A DNA stretch of 64,000 nt from positions 186,001 to 250,000 of the forward strand of contig NZ_RHHB01000002.1 of NCBI RefSeq assembly GCF_003710805.1. Direction: 5' to 3'. Below, piece by piece: positions 44,766 through 54,084 of the stretch; within the stretch, counting starts at the first letter, position 1, and every line of letters begins with the position of its first letter. A program made the position numbers and the translations under genes. The notes below the pieces were generated by a model. It had not been told where the DNA came from. It was given only the letters and a program-made list of their open reading frames with translations, and ran no database searches. This DNA is from Agromyces tardus. Lineage in GTDB: Bacteria > Actinomycetota > Actinomycetes > Actinomycetales > Microbacteriaceae.

Positions 44766-47438
44766 TCAGCCGCGCAGGGCTTCGGCCGCGGCCGGCTGGG
44801 CGATCCGCGCCGCGGTGACGACGATCCGGTGCGACCCCGGGCCGACGAGGTCGCCCCCCGAGGGAGCGCCGTCGACGGTCACCGTCGACGCGTCCGTGAC
44901 CGGGAGGTCGAGCTCCGCCTCGGCACCGAACGGCACCTGGAGCTCGATCTCGAGGTCGTCGCCCGCGATGCGCCAGTCGATCGCCACCTCGCCGAGCCGC
45001 GACTCGACCGAGGCGCGAGCCCACGGGATCGACACGGTCGGTCGCGGCGCGACCACGATGTGTCGGTAGCCCGGCCGGTCGACGGTCGGCGCGATGCCCG
45101 CGACGTGGCGGTAGACCCAGTCGATCACGGCGCCGTACGCGTAGTGGTTGAACGAGAGCATGCCCGAGCTGTCGTCGGTGGCCATCTCGCCCGAGTGGAT
45201 GGTGCCGTCGGGTGCCAGGGCGTCCCAGCGCTCCCACACCGTGGTCGCGCCCATCTCCACCTGGTAGAGCCAGGAGGGCGGTGCCTGGCGCAGCAGCATG
45301 AGGTAGGCCTCGTCGACGTGGCCGGTGTGCGCGAGCGCGAACAGCACGAGCGGCGTGCCGAGGAAGCCCGTCGCGATCCGTCCCTGCTCGGCTCGCACGT
45401 TGCGGGCGAGTCCGTCGGCGATGCGCTGGCGCTCCGCCGCGGGCGCGATCTCGAACTCGAGGGCGATGGCGGCACCCGTCTGCGTGTCGACGGCGGCTTC
45501 GCCCCACTCGGCCCAGGTGTCGCGGGCGACCCGTTCGGCGAGGCGGGCCGCTCGCTCGCCGCGCTCGGGGTCGCCGACCAGGCGCTCGGCATCGGCGAGC
45601 AGCCGCGCGCTCCGCGCGAAGAACGCGTTCGCGACGAAGTCCGACGAGACCTTCGCCGCCCAGGGCTGGTCGCCGGGCGCGTCGGGGTCGAGCCAGTCGC
45701 CGAACTGGAACTCGGTCGGCAGAAGGCCGCGCCCTCCGGCACGCCGCTCGAGGCTGTCGACCCAGCGCCGCATCGAGTCGAGCTGGCGCTCGAGCACCTC
45801 GGTGCTGCCGTACGACTCGTAGACCGCCCACGGCACGATGGTCGCGGCATCCGCCCAGCCGGCGCGGCCCATGGTGACCCATTCGCCCTCCGCCGGAACC
45901 TCGGGATCCGTCAGGATGTTCGGCACGACCGCGGCGACCGCGCCGTCGGCATCCTGGTCGAGCTCGACGTCGCGCAGCCACGACATCCAGAACGCCTCGA
46001 CGTCGAAGAGCGTCGAGGCGGTCGGCGCGAAGGCCTGCGCGTCGCCGGTCCAGCCCAGTCGCTCGTCGCGCTGCGGGCAGTCGGTGGGGAGCGAGACGAA
46101 GTTGTCGCGCTGCGACCAGGCGACGTTGGAGTGCAGTCGCTCGAGGCGCGGGTCGGCGCTCGCGAAGGAGGAACGCGGGAGGTCGGCGCTCGATACGGCG
46201 ACCGCCGTCGCCGACACCACCTCGGCGCCGGTCACCTCGGCGTACTGGAAGCCGTGGAACGTGAAGGTCGGCTCGAGCGTGGTCTCGCCGTCGTGGGCGA
46301 GCACGTACCCGTCCGTCGCGCGCGCCGTGCGCAGCGACCTGGTGTGGATCGACCCGTCGGGTTCGAGCACCTCGGCGTGCCGCACCTCGACGCGGTCGCC
46401 GGCCGAGCCCCGCACGACGAGGCGCAGCCAGCCCGCGATGTTCTGGCCGGCGTCGATGAAGGTGCGGTCGCCACGGTCCTCGAGGGTGGCGGCCCACTCG
46501 CCGACCGTGCGCACCCCGCCGTTGATGCGCGGCTCGACGACCGTCGTGTCGATCGCGATCTCGCGTGCGGGCGCCCAGCCGGCGGCACCGAAGCCCGGCG
46601 CGTCCCAGCCGTCGGGCTCGGCGCGGAGATCGATCTCCACGCCGTCGTAGAGGCTCGCCGAGCGGATGCCGCCGGTCGACGTCGTCCACTCGGGCGAGCT
46701 CGCGACCCGAACGTGCGATCCGTCGGCGCACTCGACGTCGAGCTGCACGAGCGCCGCGAGCTTGGTGCCGTACTGCTCCGTGCCGTCCTCCCAGCCGAGC
46801 CGGCCTCGATACCAGCCGTCGCCGAGCAGGGCGCCGAGGGTGTTGTCGCCGGCGTGCAGCAGGTCGGTCACGTCCCAGGTGCCCAGCACGATGCGGTGCC
46901 GGTACGCGGTCCATCCGGGCGCGAGGTGCTCGTCGGTCGCCCGGCGGCCGTTGATCCGCAGCTCGCCCACGCCCCAGAAGGTGGCGCGCAGTCGGGCCGT
47001 CACGGGTTCGGCGGGCAGCGCGACATCCGTGCGCAGTAGCATCACGGGACCTTCGACGGGCTCGGTCCCGCCGATCGGGCGCGCCTCGAGTTCGGCCGGG
47101 TCGACGGCGGCCTCGACCAGGAGCTCCTCGCTCCAGTCCGACCAGCCGTCGGCGGTGGCGATGCGCACCGAGTACCGGCGCGTCGCGCCGGAGCCGAGGG
47201 CGGGGCCGGGGGCGGGGACGCCGATCGAATCGCCCGACGCGACCGGCTCGGCGGCGCCGTCGACGTCGCCGCTCCAGCGCAACTGGTAGCCGAGCTGGGC
47301 GGATGCCGCAGACGCACGCCAGGTCAGCCGCAGGCCGGTGCCGGGCACCCCGAGCAGTTCCTCGGGGTACTGGGTGCGCAGTGCGACGACCCGCGCGCCG
47401 GGGTCGACGGTCGTGGGAGCAGGCAGGTGGGGGGACAT
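44766..47438 (-). CDS. Alpha-L-rhamnosidase, glycoside hydrolase family 78
   Basis: An 890-residue GH78 enzyme without a signal peptide. The order is N-terminal fibronectin-like domain (about 15-105), beta-sandwich domains with LRINGRRATDEHLAPGWTAYRHR (about 120-400), an (alpha/alpha)6 catalytic barrel (about 425-780) and a C-terminal beta-sandwich. The acid motif DCPQRDERLGWTGDAQ (453-468, Glu459) and the base motif TTVWERWD (about 732-739) are both intact. It releases terminal L-rhamnose from imported rhamnosides. ATG 47438 follows GAAAGGAC, 92 bases after a LacI gene in the same direction, suggesting an operon. Confidence 0.92.
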   Translation of the reverse strand: MSPHLPAPTTVDPGARVVALRTQYPEELLGVPGTGLRLTWRASAASAQLGYQLRWSGDVDGAAEPVASGDSIGVPAPGPALGSGATRRYSVRIATADGWSDWSEELLVEAAVDPAELEARPIGGTEPVEGPVMLLRTDVALPAEPVTARLRATFWGVGELRINGRRATDEHLAPGWTAYRHRIVLGTWDVTDLLHAGDNTLGALLGDGWYRGRLGWEDGTEQYGTKLAALVQLDVECADGSHVRVASSPEWTTSTGGIRSASLYDGVEIDLRAEPDGWDAPGFGAAGWAPAREIAIDTTVVEPRINGGVRTVGEWAATLEDRGDRTFIDAGQNIAGWLRLVVRGSAGDRVEVRHAEVLEPDGSIHTRSLRTARATDGYVLAHDGETTLEPTFTFHGFQYAEVTGAEVVSATAVAVSSADLPRSSFASADPRLERLHSNVAWSQRDNFVSLPTDCPQRDERLGWTGDAQAFAPTASTLFDVEAFWMSWLRDVELDQDADGAVAAVVPNILTDPEVPAEGEWVTMGRAGWADAATIVPWAVYESYGSTEVLERQLDSMRRWVDSLERRAGGRGLLPTEFQFGDWLDPDAPGDQPWAAKVSSDFVANAFFARSARLLADAERLVGDPERGERAARLAERVARDTWAEWGEAAVDTQTGAAIALEFEIAPAAERQRIADGLARNVRAEQGRIATGFLGTPLVLFALAHTGHVDEAYLMLLRQAPPSWLYQVEMGATTVWERWDALAPDGTIHSGEMATDDSSGMLSFNHYAYGAVIDWVYRHVAGIAPTVDRPGYRHIVVAPRPTVSIPWARASVESRLGEVAIDWRIAGDDLEIELQVPFGAEAELDLPVTDASTVTVDGAPSGGDLVGPGSHRIVVTAARIAQPAAAEALRG

Positions 47439-47530
47439 CCGTTGTCCTTTCGTGGTGGCGCCGGCGGCGCCGGCTGGAGTCGAGGGATCTGCTCGCGTCG
47501 ATGGACGGCGCGAGCGGGTTGCCGATGGGG

Positions 47531-48562
47531 TCAGGGTGCGGGTTCCGGAGGGACGGGCTGCGTCGACCCGCGCACCTTGAGCGTGGGTTCGACGGAGAAG
47601 TGCGTCGGCTCGGTGCGGCCCTGGATGCGTTCGAGGAGGAGGCGGACGGCTCGCTCGCCCATGGCCTCGCCCGACTGGTTCACGGTCGTCAGCGAGATGG
47701 CCGGGTAGCTTGCGATGTCGACGTCGTCGTAGCCGACCACCGACACCTCGGCCGGGGAGAGCCCGTGATCGTTCAGCGCGCGAAGCGTGCCGAGGGCCAG
47801 CTCGTCGTTGCCCACGAAGATGGCCGTCGGCGTCTCCGCGTCGAGCAGCGCGCGCGTGTCGAGCCTCGCCGACTCCTCGTCGAGGCCGGTGCGCACGACC
47901 CGGATGCAGTCGTCGAGTCCGGCGTCGTGCATGTGGGCGAGGTACCGCTCGAGGCGTATCGCATGCGGATTGCCGGAACCGGGCCGCGTGACCTCTTCGC
48001 TGCGGGTCAGGTGCACGATGCGGCGATGGCCGAGGCCGAGCAGATGCTCCATGACCAGACGCGTGCCTTCGGCGTCGTCGCCGGTCACGGTGTCGTAGGC
48101 GACCGACCGGTCGTGGCGGCCGAGCATGACGACCGGCACCCGCGCGGCGAGCCGCTCGAGCCACTCGGGTGCGACGAGGGGTGAGATCGCGATGATGCCG
48201 TCGACCTGCCGGTCGGCGAGGGCGCCGATGGCCCGCACGCCCTCCTCGCCGTCGACGTCGGCGGGGGCGATGATGAGCTGGTACTCGGTGCCGGTGAGCG
48301 CGGCGGTCGCACCGGCGACGATCTTGGTGAAGAACGGGTTGCCGATGTGCGGAAGCTCGATTCCGATCGTGAAGCTCGACCCGCGCATGGCCCGCGCGGC
48401 GACGCGCGGTCGGTAGTCGAGGGCCTCGATGGCGGCGTTGACGCGCTCGCGCATCGCGGGGCTCACGCCGTACGCGTTGCGGATGACCTTGGAGACCGCG
48501 GCGCGTGACACGCCGGCTCGGCGTGCCACGTCTTCGATGGTGGCTGCGCGCAGTGCGGTCAC
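47531..48562 (-). CDS. LacI-family transcriptional regulator
   Basis: A 343-residue LacI-type repressor. The helix-turn-helix (about 5-50; TIEDVARRAGVSRAAVSKVIRN) has Arg-Ala at the specificity positions, so it belongs to a different binding class from the other three LacI proteins here. The sugar-binding domain spans about 60-335. GTG 48562, after GAGAGGGGGAG, is the likely start; an ATG at 48661 would run the gene through the divergent promoter region. It probably controls the divergent sugar transporter and the downstream GH78 gene, perhaps through TAGATCGATCTA at 48634. Confidence 0.88.
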   Translation of the reverse strand: MTALRAATIEDVARRAGVSRAAVSKVIRNAYGVSPAMRERVNAAIEALDYRPRVAARAMRGSSFTIGIELPHIGNPFFTKIVAGATAALTGTEYQLIIAPADVDGEEGVRAIGALADRQVDGIIAISPLVAPEWLERLAARVPVVMLGRHDRSVAYDTVTGDDAEGTRLVMEHLLGLGHRRIVHLTRSEEVTRPGSGNPHAIRLERYLAHMHDAGLDDCIRVVRTGLDEESARLDTRALLDAETPTAIFVGNDELALGTLRALNDHGLSPAEVSVVGYDDVDIASYPAISLTTVNQSGEAMGERAVRLLLERIQGRTEPTHFSVEPTLKVRGSTQPVPPEPAP

Positions 48563-48633
48563 GATCTCCCCCTCTCGCCGTCGATGTCGGAACCTCGACT
48601 CGGTGTCACGATACACGCTCGATCGTTCCTGCA

Positions 48634-48645
48634 TAGATCGATCTA
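48634..48645. promoter_or_regulatory. Perfect palindrome, candidate LacI operator
   Basis: TAGATCGATCTA is a perfect 12-bp palindrome in the divergent region between the LacI gene (start 48562) and the transporter operon (48800). Its half TAGATCG recurs at 48691-48697, just upstream of the transporter -35 element. Confidence 0.6.
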
Positions 48646-48667
48646 CGACACCCGTCGCCATCGATCG

Positions 48668-48728
48668 TAAATCGTTTCAAAGAAATTGTGTAGATCGGTT
48701 GACAAAGTTTCTCCGACGCTCGTAACGT
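48668..48728 (+). promoter_or_regulatory. Promoter of the CUT1 transporter operon with LacI-like site
   Basis: TTGACA (48699-48704), an 18-bp spacer and TAACGT (48723-48728) form the promoter. TAAATCGTTTCA (48668-48679) upstream resembles the rhamnose operator TGAAWCGWTTCA with two deviations, so the rhamnose regulators may act here as well. Confidence 0.7.
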
Positions 48729-48799
48729 GGGCGTCGCCACCGCACCGAGACCATTCGGAGCACTCAACAGCGAAGTTGCTTTACATGGAGGTAAAGAAC

Positions 48800-50122
48800 A
48801 TGGTTCCCCGTACCCCACGACGTTCGATCGTCGCCCTCGGCGCAGGCGGCATCGCCCTGTCGCTCGCCCTCGCCGGCTGCAGCGCCGGCGGAGACTCCGG
48901 CTCCTCCGACGGAACGGTGTCCCTCACCTGGCTGGTCGACAACGGCGAGGCGACGGTCGTCACCGCCCAGGCGCTGGTCGACGCGTTCGAGGCCGACAAC
49001 CCCGACATCTCGATCGAGGTCCAGACCCGCCCCCAGGGCGCGGATGGCGACAACCTCGTCAAGACCCGCCTCGCCACCGGCGAGATGGACGACCTCTTCT
49101 CCTACAACTCGGGCTCGCTCTTCCAGGCGCTCAGCCCCGACGACACGATGGTCAACCTCGACGACCAGGGCTGGGTCGACAAGCTCGACGAGAACTTCGT
49201 GAAGACGGTGTCCACCGACAATGGCGTCTACGGCGTGCCCCTCGGCCAGTCGATGGCCGGCGCGGTGCTCTACAACAAGGACATCTACGAGCAGCTCGGA
49301 CTCGAGATCCCGACGACCTGGGACGAGTTCATCGCCAACAGCGAGGCGATCAAGCAGGCCGGCACGGCCGCGCCGATCGTGCAGACCTACGGCGACACCT
49401 GGACCTCGCAGCTCTTCGTGCTCGGCGACTTCAACAACGTGCTCGCAGAAGACCCGAACTGGGCCGACGACTACACGAACAACAAGGCGAAGTACGTCGA
49501 CCAGCCGGCGTTCGCGGGCTTCGAGCACCTGCAGGAGGCGTTCGAGAAGGGCCTCTTCAACGAGGACTTCGCCTCGGCGACCTACAACGACGGCGTGTCG
49601 ATGGTCGCGACCGGTGCGGGTGCGCAGTACCCGATGCTGACCTTCGCGGCGAGCCAGCTCATGACGTCGAACCCCGACGCCGCGGACGTCGTGGGCACCT
49701 TCCCGCTGCCCGGTCCCGACGCCGACACGAACGGCCTGACCGTGTGGATGCCGGGCGGCGTCTACATCCCGAAGTCGACCGAGGGCGACAAGCTCGAGGC
49801 CGCCAAGAAGTTCCTCGACTTCGTGGCCACGCCCGCGAGCTGCGACATCCAGTCGGAGTCGACGGCGCCGCAGGGACCGTTCGTCGTCGAGGGCTGCGAC
49901 CTGCCGGAGGACGTGCCCGCCATGATCTCCGACATGCAGCCGTACTTCGACGAGGGCAAGACCAACCTCGCCCTCGAGTTCCTCTCGCCCATCAAGGGCC
50001 CGGCGCTGGAGCAGATCACGGTCGCGGTGGGCTCCGGCATCACCTCGGCCGCCGACGGTGCCGCGCAGTACGACGAGGACGTCAAGAAGCAGGCCCAGCA
50101 GCTCGGCATCGAGGGCTGGTAA
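48800..50122 (+). CDS. Sugar ABC transporter substrate-binding lipoprotein (CUT1, family 1)
   Basis: A 440-residue lipoprotein (lipobox LAGC, Cys27) with an MBP-like fold (VSLTWLVDNGEATVVTAQALVDAFEADNPDISIEV; LYNKDIYEQLGLEIPTTWDEF; WMPGGVYIPKST). Such proteins bind oligosaccharides outside the cell. Location between GH78-type enzymes suggests rhamnosylated oligosaccharides. GGAGGTAAAGAAC precedes ATG 48800. A perfect hairpin follows the stop. The ATPase is not encoded here; a shared MsiK-like ATPase elsewhere is likely, as is common for CUT1 systems in actinobacteria. Confidence 0.9.
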   Translation: MVPRTPRRSIVALGAGGIALSLALAGCSAGGDSGSSDGTVSLTWLVDNGEATVVTAQALVDAFEADNPDISIEVQTRPQGADGDNLVKTRLATGEMDDLFSYNSGSLFQALSPDDTMVNLDDQGWVDKLDENFVKTVSTDNGVYGVPLGQSMAGAVLYNKDIYEQLGLEIPTTWDEFIANSEAIKQAGTAAPIVQTYGDTWTSQLFVLGDFNNVLAEDPNWADDYTNNKAKYVDQPAFAGFEHLQEAFEKGLFNEDFASATYNDGVSMVATGAGAQYPMLTFAASQLMTSNPDAADVVGTFPLPGPDADTNGLTVWMPGGVYIPKSTEGDKLEAAKKFLDFVATPASCDIQSESTAPQGPFVVEGCDLPEDVPAMISDMQPYFDEGKTNLALEFLSPIKGPALEQITVAVGSGITSAADGAAQYDEDVKKQAQQLGIEGW

Positions 50123-50136
50123 CCCGTACCATCCAA

Positions 50137-50170
50137 CCGCGGGGCCGGGCCGACCGGCCCGGCCCCGCGG
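50137..50170 (+). terminator. Intra-operon hairpin after the binding-protein gene
   Basis: CCGCGGGGCCGGGCC (50137-50151) pairs perfectly with 50156-50170 around the loop GACC, 14 bases after the stop. Like the hairpin at 7668, it follows a binding-protein gene and precedes permease genes, and probably sets their expression ratio. Confidence 0.7.
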
Positions 50171-50192
50171 CCACACCCCCGGGAGACCCACC

Positions 50193-51128
50193 ATGACCAC
50201 CACGACGGCCCCAGGCCGCCCCGCCACCGGCACGGAGTCGACGTCGCCTCCGTCGCCCGGCAGGCGCAAGCCCATGAAGAGCCCGTACCCCACGTGGTTC
50301 TTCATCCCGGCCGGCGTGTTCTACGTCGTCCTGTTCCTCGTCCCGACGGTCGCGTCGTTCTACTTCTCGCTCACCCGGTGGACGCTCTTCAGCGTCGAGT
50401 TCATCGGATTCGACAACTTCGTGCGGTTCTTCCAGGAACCCCAGCTCGTGCAGGGCTTCATCAACACGTTCATCTACGCGTTCCTCACCTCGGGCGCGAA
50501 GGTCGTGCTCGGCCTCCTGCTCGGCGTCTTCCTGAGCTCGCAGATCATCGGCCGCGGATTCCTGCGGGCGACCATCTTCTTCCCCGTGCTCGTGAGCACG
50601 ATCGGCGTCGGCATCCTCTTCAAGGTGCTCATGGACCCGTTCGGCGGCCCGATCAACGAGTCGCTCGCGGCCATCGGCATCCAGGGGCCGGGCTGGCTCA
50701 CCGACCCGTCGCTCGCCCTGATCTCGGTCGCGCTCGTCGACATCTGGAAGGGCGTGGGTCTCGCGACCCTCATCTACATCGCGGGCATGGTCGCCATTCC
50801 GCAGGAGTACTTCGAGGCGTCGAAGGTCGACGGCGCCAGCGCGTGGAGCACCTTCCGGCACATCACGCTGCCGCTGCTGCGTCCCGCGACCGTGACGGTC
50901 GTGCTGCTCTCGCTCATCGGCGGCCTCCGGTCGTTCGACCTCATCTGGTCGATGACCGGTGGTGGCCCCGGATTCACGAGCGACGTGCTCGCGTCGGTCA
51001 TCTACAAGCAGTACCAGGCCGGGTTCTTCGGCCTCTCCACCGCGGGCAACGTCGTGCTCTTCGTCGTCGTGGCCGCCATCATCTTCCCGCTCTCGTGGTG
51101 GCTCAACCGGAAGGGGGACGAATCATGA
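50193..51128 (+). CDS. Sugar ABC transporter permease (MalF-like)
   Basis: A 311-residue CUT1 permease with six membrane helices. The EAA loop (EYFEASKVDGASAWSTFRHITLPLLRP) that docks the ATPase is intact. Residues 1-30 are a polar Thr/Pro-rich extension. GGGAGA precedes the ATG; the stop overlaps the next permease gene (ATGA). Confidence 0.9.
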   Translation: MTTTTAPGRPATGTESTSPPSPGRRKPMKSPYPTWFFIPAGVFYVVLFLVPTVASFYFSLTRWTLFSVEFIGFDNFVRFFQEPQLVQGFINTFIYAFLTSGAKVVLGLLLGVFLSSQIIGRGFLRATIFFPVLVSTIGVGILFKVLMDPFGGPINESLAAIGIQGPGWLTDPSLALISVALVDIWKGVGLATLIYIAGMVAIPQEYFEASKVDGASAWSTFRHITLPLLRPATVTVVLLSLIGGLRSFDLIWSMTGGGPGFTSDVLASVIYKQYQAGFFGLSTAGNVVLFVVVAAIIFPLSWWLNRKGDES

Positions 51129-51955
51129 GGAACACCGCCTGGCGGTGGGGCGGCGGCATCGTCGCCATCGCCCTCGCGCTCTTCGTGTTCGTCGTGCCGT
51201 TCCTGTTCATCGTCTTCACCGCGGGCAAGACGCAGGCCGAGGCATCCGCCCTGCAGTTCACCCCGCCGACGCAGTGGGTCCTGTTCGACAACATCGTCGC
51301 GGTGCTGCAGAACCGCGACTACCTGCTGGTGACGGCGTTCGTGAACAGCACGATCCTCACGGTCGGCGCCGTCTCGATCATGGTGGTGCTCGGCGCGATG
51401 GTGGGCTACGTGCTGCAGCGACGCAAGTCGCGGTGGAACCCGCTCGTCAACTCGCTCGTGCTCGCGGGGCTCATCATCCCGCCCGCGGTCGTGCCCACGA
51501 TCTGGGTGCTGCAGGGGCTCGAGCTGTTCAAGACGCTGCCGGGCCTGATCGCAGTCCACGTCGCGTTCGGCCTCTCGTTCTGCATCCTGCTGTTCCGGGC
51601 GTTCGTCGCGACGATCCCGCGCGAGCTCGACGAAGCCGCGATCATCGACGGCGCGGGGCCGGTCAAGCTGTTCTTCCGCGTGATCTTCCCGCTGCTGCGC
51701 TCGGTCATCGTGACCGTGATCGTGGTGCAGGCGGTGTTCGTGTTCAGCGACTTCACATACGCGCTGTACTTCCTGCCCGGCGACGAGAACGCCACGGTGC
51801 AGCTGACGACGTTCAACTTCATCTCGCAGTCGGTGAGCTCGTACAACCTGCTGTTCGCCGACGTGCTGCTCATCACGATCCCGCCGCTCATCATGTACAT
51901 CTTCTTCCAGCGCCAGATCGTCGCCGGCATGACGTCCGGCGCCGTGAAGGGCTGA
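51125..51955 (+). CDS. Sugar ABC transporter permease (MalG-like)
   Basis: A 276-residue CUT1 permease with six membrane helices and the EAA loop RELDEAAIIDGAGPVKLFFRVIFPLLRS. With the MalF-like partner it forms the membrane channel. The gene is coupled upstream by ATGA and lies two bases before the following hydrolase gene. Confidence 0.9.
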   Translation: MRNTAWRWGGGIVAIALALFVFVVPFLFIVFTAGKTQAEASALQFTPPTQWVLFDNIVAVLQNRDYLLVTAFVNSTILTVGAVSIMVVLGAMVGYVLQRRKSRWNPLVNSLVLAGLIIPPAVVPTIWVLQGLELFKTLPGLIAVHVAFGLSFCILLFRAFVATIPRELDEAAIIDGAGPVKLFFRVIFPLLRSVIVTVIVVQAVFVFSDFTYALYFLPGDENATVQLTTFNFISQSVSSYNLLFADVLLITIPPLIMYIFFQRQIVAGMTSGAVKG

Positions 51956-51957
51956 CC

Positions 51958-54084
51958 GTGGAGGAGCGACCGCCGCGCTCGGCAGCGGAGCTGCGGCGGT
52001 GGGTGCGCGCGCGGTCGCCGCAGCCCTTCGACGACGCCGCGGTGGTGCCGCGCGCCTCGGACACCGACTGGGTCTACGGGCCCGACCAGTACCCGCTCGC
52101 CCTCCTCGCCCGGCTCGTCGACGACGGCTTCGCGGCGAACCGGCACGTGCACTACCCGCGCAATCACGGCCGGGTCGCGAACCGGGTCGACTTCCGGGCC
52201 GTCGCGACGGCCGCCGGCACCGTGCGGGTGCGGGTGGCGGGGCGAGCGGATGCCGCGGGCGACGCGATCGCCGTCCGCCCCGTCGTGGGCGGCCTCGACC
52301 TCGTGCTTCCGGGGCCGGGCGCCGCGCTCGAGCTCACGGTGACCGGCGAGCACGGAGCCGCGCCGGCGATCGGCGTCCCGTCGGGGGCGCTCCTGTCGGA
52401 GTGGACGGGCAGCGCCGACGGCGGGCCGTGGTTGCCGGTCCGGCCGAGGCCGGGCGGCGAGCGCCCGCCGCACCTCGACCCGCCCGGCACGGTCGACGTG
52501 GTCGCCCGTCCCGGACCCGACGGCGTGCTCGACCTCGGCGCGCCGGTGCTCGGGCATCCGCTCCTTCCGCCCGGCCCCCGGCCCGTGGTCATGAGCGGCG
52601 AGAGCGTCGCCGAGGCGCTCGCCGCCGAGGCGCAGCTCGAGACCCGGCACGAGGTCGTGCCGGTGGCCGGCGGAGGCTGGACCACGCGGCATCCGCTCGG
52701 CTTCCGGTACCTGCGGGTCGTCTTGGATGCCGCGCCCGACCCGGTCCCGGTGCGCGCCGAGGTCGCGCCGGCCACGCGTCCCGGCGCGTTCGCCTGCTCC
52801 GACGAGCGCCTCACCCGGATCTGGGCGACGGCGCAGTACACCCTGCGATCCTGCGACCAGGGACTCATGATCGACGGCATCAAGCGCGACCGCATGCCGT
52901 GGGCCGGCGACCAGGCGCTCAGCACCCTCGCGAACGCCTTCGCGCTCGGCGACGCGCAGGTCGTCGCCGACGGGCTCGTGGCGCTCGGCCGTCCCCGGCA
53001 CGGGTACGTGAACGGCATCGCCGACTACTCGCTCTGGTGGGTCGTGAACGCCGACCTCTACGTTCGGTACTTCGGCGACACCGCGTTCGCGCAGCACGAG
53101 GCCGAGCAGGTCGACGCGTTCGTGGCCGACCTGGCGCGGCACGCCGACGATGCGGGCGTCTTCCGCCCGGCGGCGCAGCGCGGCGGGTTCGTCGACTCGG
53201 GACCCGGGTCGGTGTTCCTCGACTGGGGCCTCGCGCTCGAGGGCGGCCGCGATCCGGTGGCACTGCAGATGCTCTGGTGCTGGGCGCTGCGGAGCGCCGC
53301 ACGCCTGCTCGACCGCGCCGGCCATCCCGGCGCGGAACGATGGGCGCGCCTCGCCGACGTGCTCGAGTCCACGCTGCGCGCGCACGGCTGGGTCGCCGAG
53401 GCGGGGCGCTGGGTCGACTACCTCGATGCCGGCGCCGCCGCCTCGCCGGCGCCGTATGCGAATTTCCTCGCGGTGCTCGCCGGGTTGCACCCCGACGGCG
53501 TGCCGGCGGGCGTCGCGACCGCGATCCGCGGCGGCACCGCCGGCACGCCCTTCATGACGGCGTTCCGCCTGCGGGCGCTGCTCGCGGCGGGCGAGCACGA
53601 TGCCGTCCTTGACGAGGTGCGGCGGTCGTGGGGCGCCATGCTCGACGCCGGCCCCGGCACGTTCTGGGAGGAGGGGGCGGCCGGCGGCGACGACCTCGCG
53701 ATGTACGGGCGACCCTTCGGGCGAAGCCGCTGCCATGCCTGGTCCGCCGGTCCGGCAGCGATCCTGCCCGAGGCGGTGCTCGGCGTGCGCCCACTCGCCG
53801 ACGGGTGGGCGCGGTTCGCGGTCGAGCCTCGCCTCGGCGACCTCGACTGGGCGGCCGTCGTGATCCCGACGCAGGTGGGCGATCTCATCGTGCGGGCCGA
53901 CGCCGAGCGCGTCTCGGTGCGGATCCCCGCCGGGGCGGCGCTCGTGCGCGGTGACCGTGTCGAGCCCGGGCCCGCGCTGGTCGAGTGGTCGACGCAGGAT
54001 GCTCCCGGCTCGGTCGGCGAACCGGCGGTCGCGACGGGTCGTGCCGTCGCCCGAGGGGGAGGCGGCGCGATTGGAACACCATGA
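51958..54084 (+). CDS. GH78-like (alpha/alpha)6-barrel hydrolase, probable alpha-L-rhamnosidase
   Basis: A 708-residue cytoplasmic protein. The N-terminal half (about 1-270) is beta-rich; residues about 275-620 form an (alpha/alpha)6 barrel and about 625-690 a C-terminal beta domain. DGIKRDRMPWAGD (306-318) aligns with the GH78 acid motif DCPQRDERLGWTGD, with Asp311 where Glu is found in the GH78 gene at 44766. This supports a divergent alpha-L-rhamnosidase subgroup, but specificity is unproven. GTG 51958 is two bases after the permease stop, so transport and hydrolysis are coupled. Its end overlaps the next gene by up to 14 bases. Confidence 0.75.
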   Translation: MEERPPRSAAELRRWVRARSPQPFDDAAVVPRASDTDWVYGPDQYPLALLARLVDDGFAANRHVHYPRNHGRVANRVDFRAVATAAGTVRVRVAGRADAAGDAIAVRPVVGGLDLVLPGPGAALELTVTGEHGAAPAIGVPSGALLSEWTGSADGGPWLPVRPRPGGERPPHLDPPGTVDVVARPGPDGVLDLGAPVLGHPLLPPGPRPVVMSGESVAEALAAEAQLETRHEVVPVAGGGWTTRHPLGFRYLRVVLDAAPDPVPVRAEVAPATRPGAFACSDERLTRIWATAQYTLRSCDQGLMIDGIKRDRMPWAGDQALSTLANAFALGDAQVVADGLVALGRPRHGYVNGIADYSLWWVVNADLYVRYFGDTAFAQHEAEQVDAFVADLARHADDAGVFRPAAQRGGFVDSGPGSVFLDWGLALEGGRDPVALQMLWCWALRSAARLLDRAGHPGAERWARLADVLESTLRAHGWVAEAGRWVDYLDAGAAASPAPYANFLAVLAGLHPDGVPAGVATAIRGGTAGTPFMTAFRLRALLAAGEHDAVLDEVRRSWGAMLDAGPGTFWEEGAAGGDDLAMYGRPFGRSRCHAWSAGPAAILPEAVLGVRPLADGWARFAVEPRLGDLDWAAVVIPTQVGDLIVRADAERVSVRIPAGAALVRGDRVEPGPALVEWSTQDAPGSVGEPAVATGRAVARGGGGAIGTP

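Noticed and set aside
44520-47039. Plus-strand open frame of 839 codons opposite the GH78 gene
   Set aside because: It is the shadow of a well-supported GH78 gene and shows no protein-like features.
48686-48800. Earlier start of the CUT1 binding protein (ATG at 48785 or the frame from 48686)
   Set aside because: The ATG at 48785 is itself part of the GGAGG ribosome binding site region, and the frame from 48686 crosses the promoter; 48800 gives a standard lipoprotein signal.
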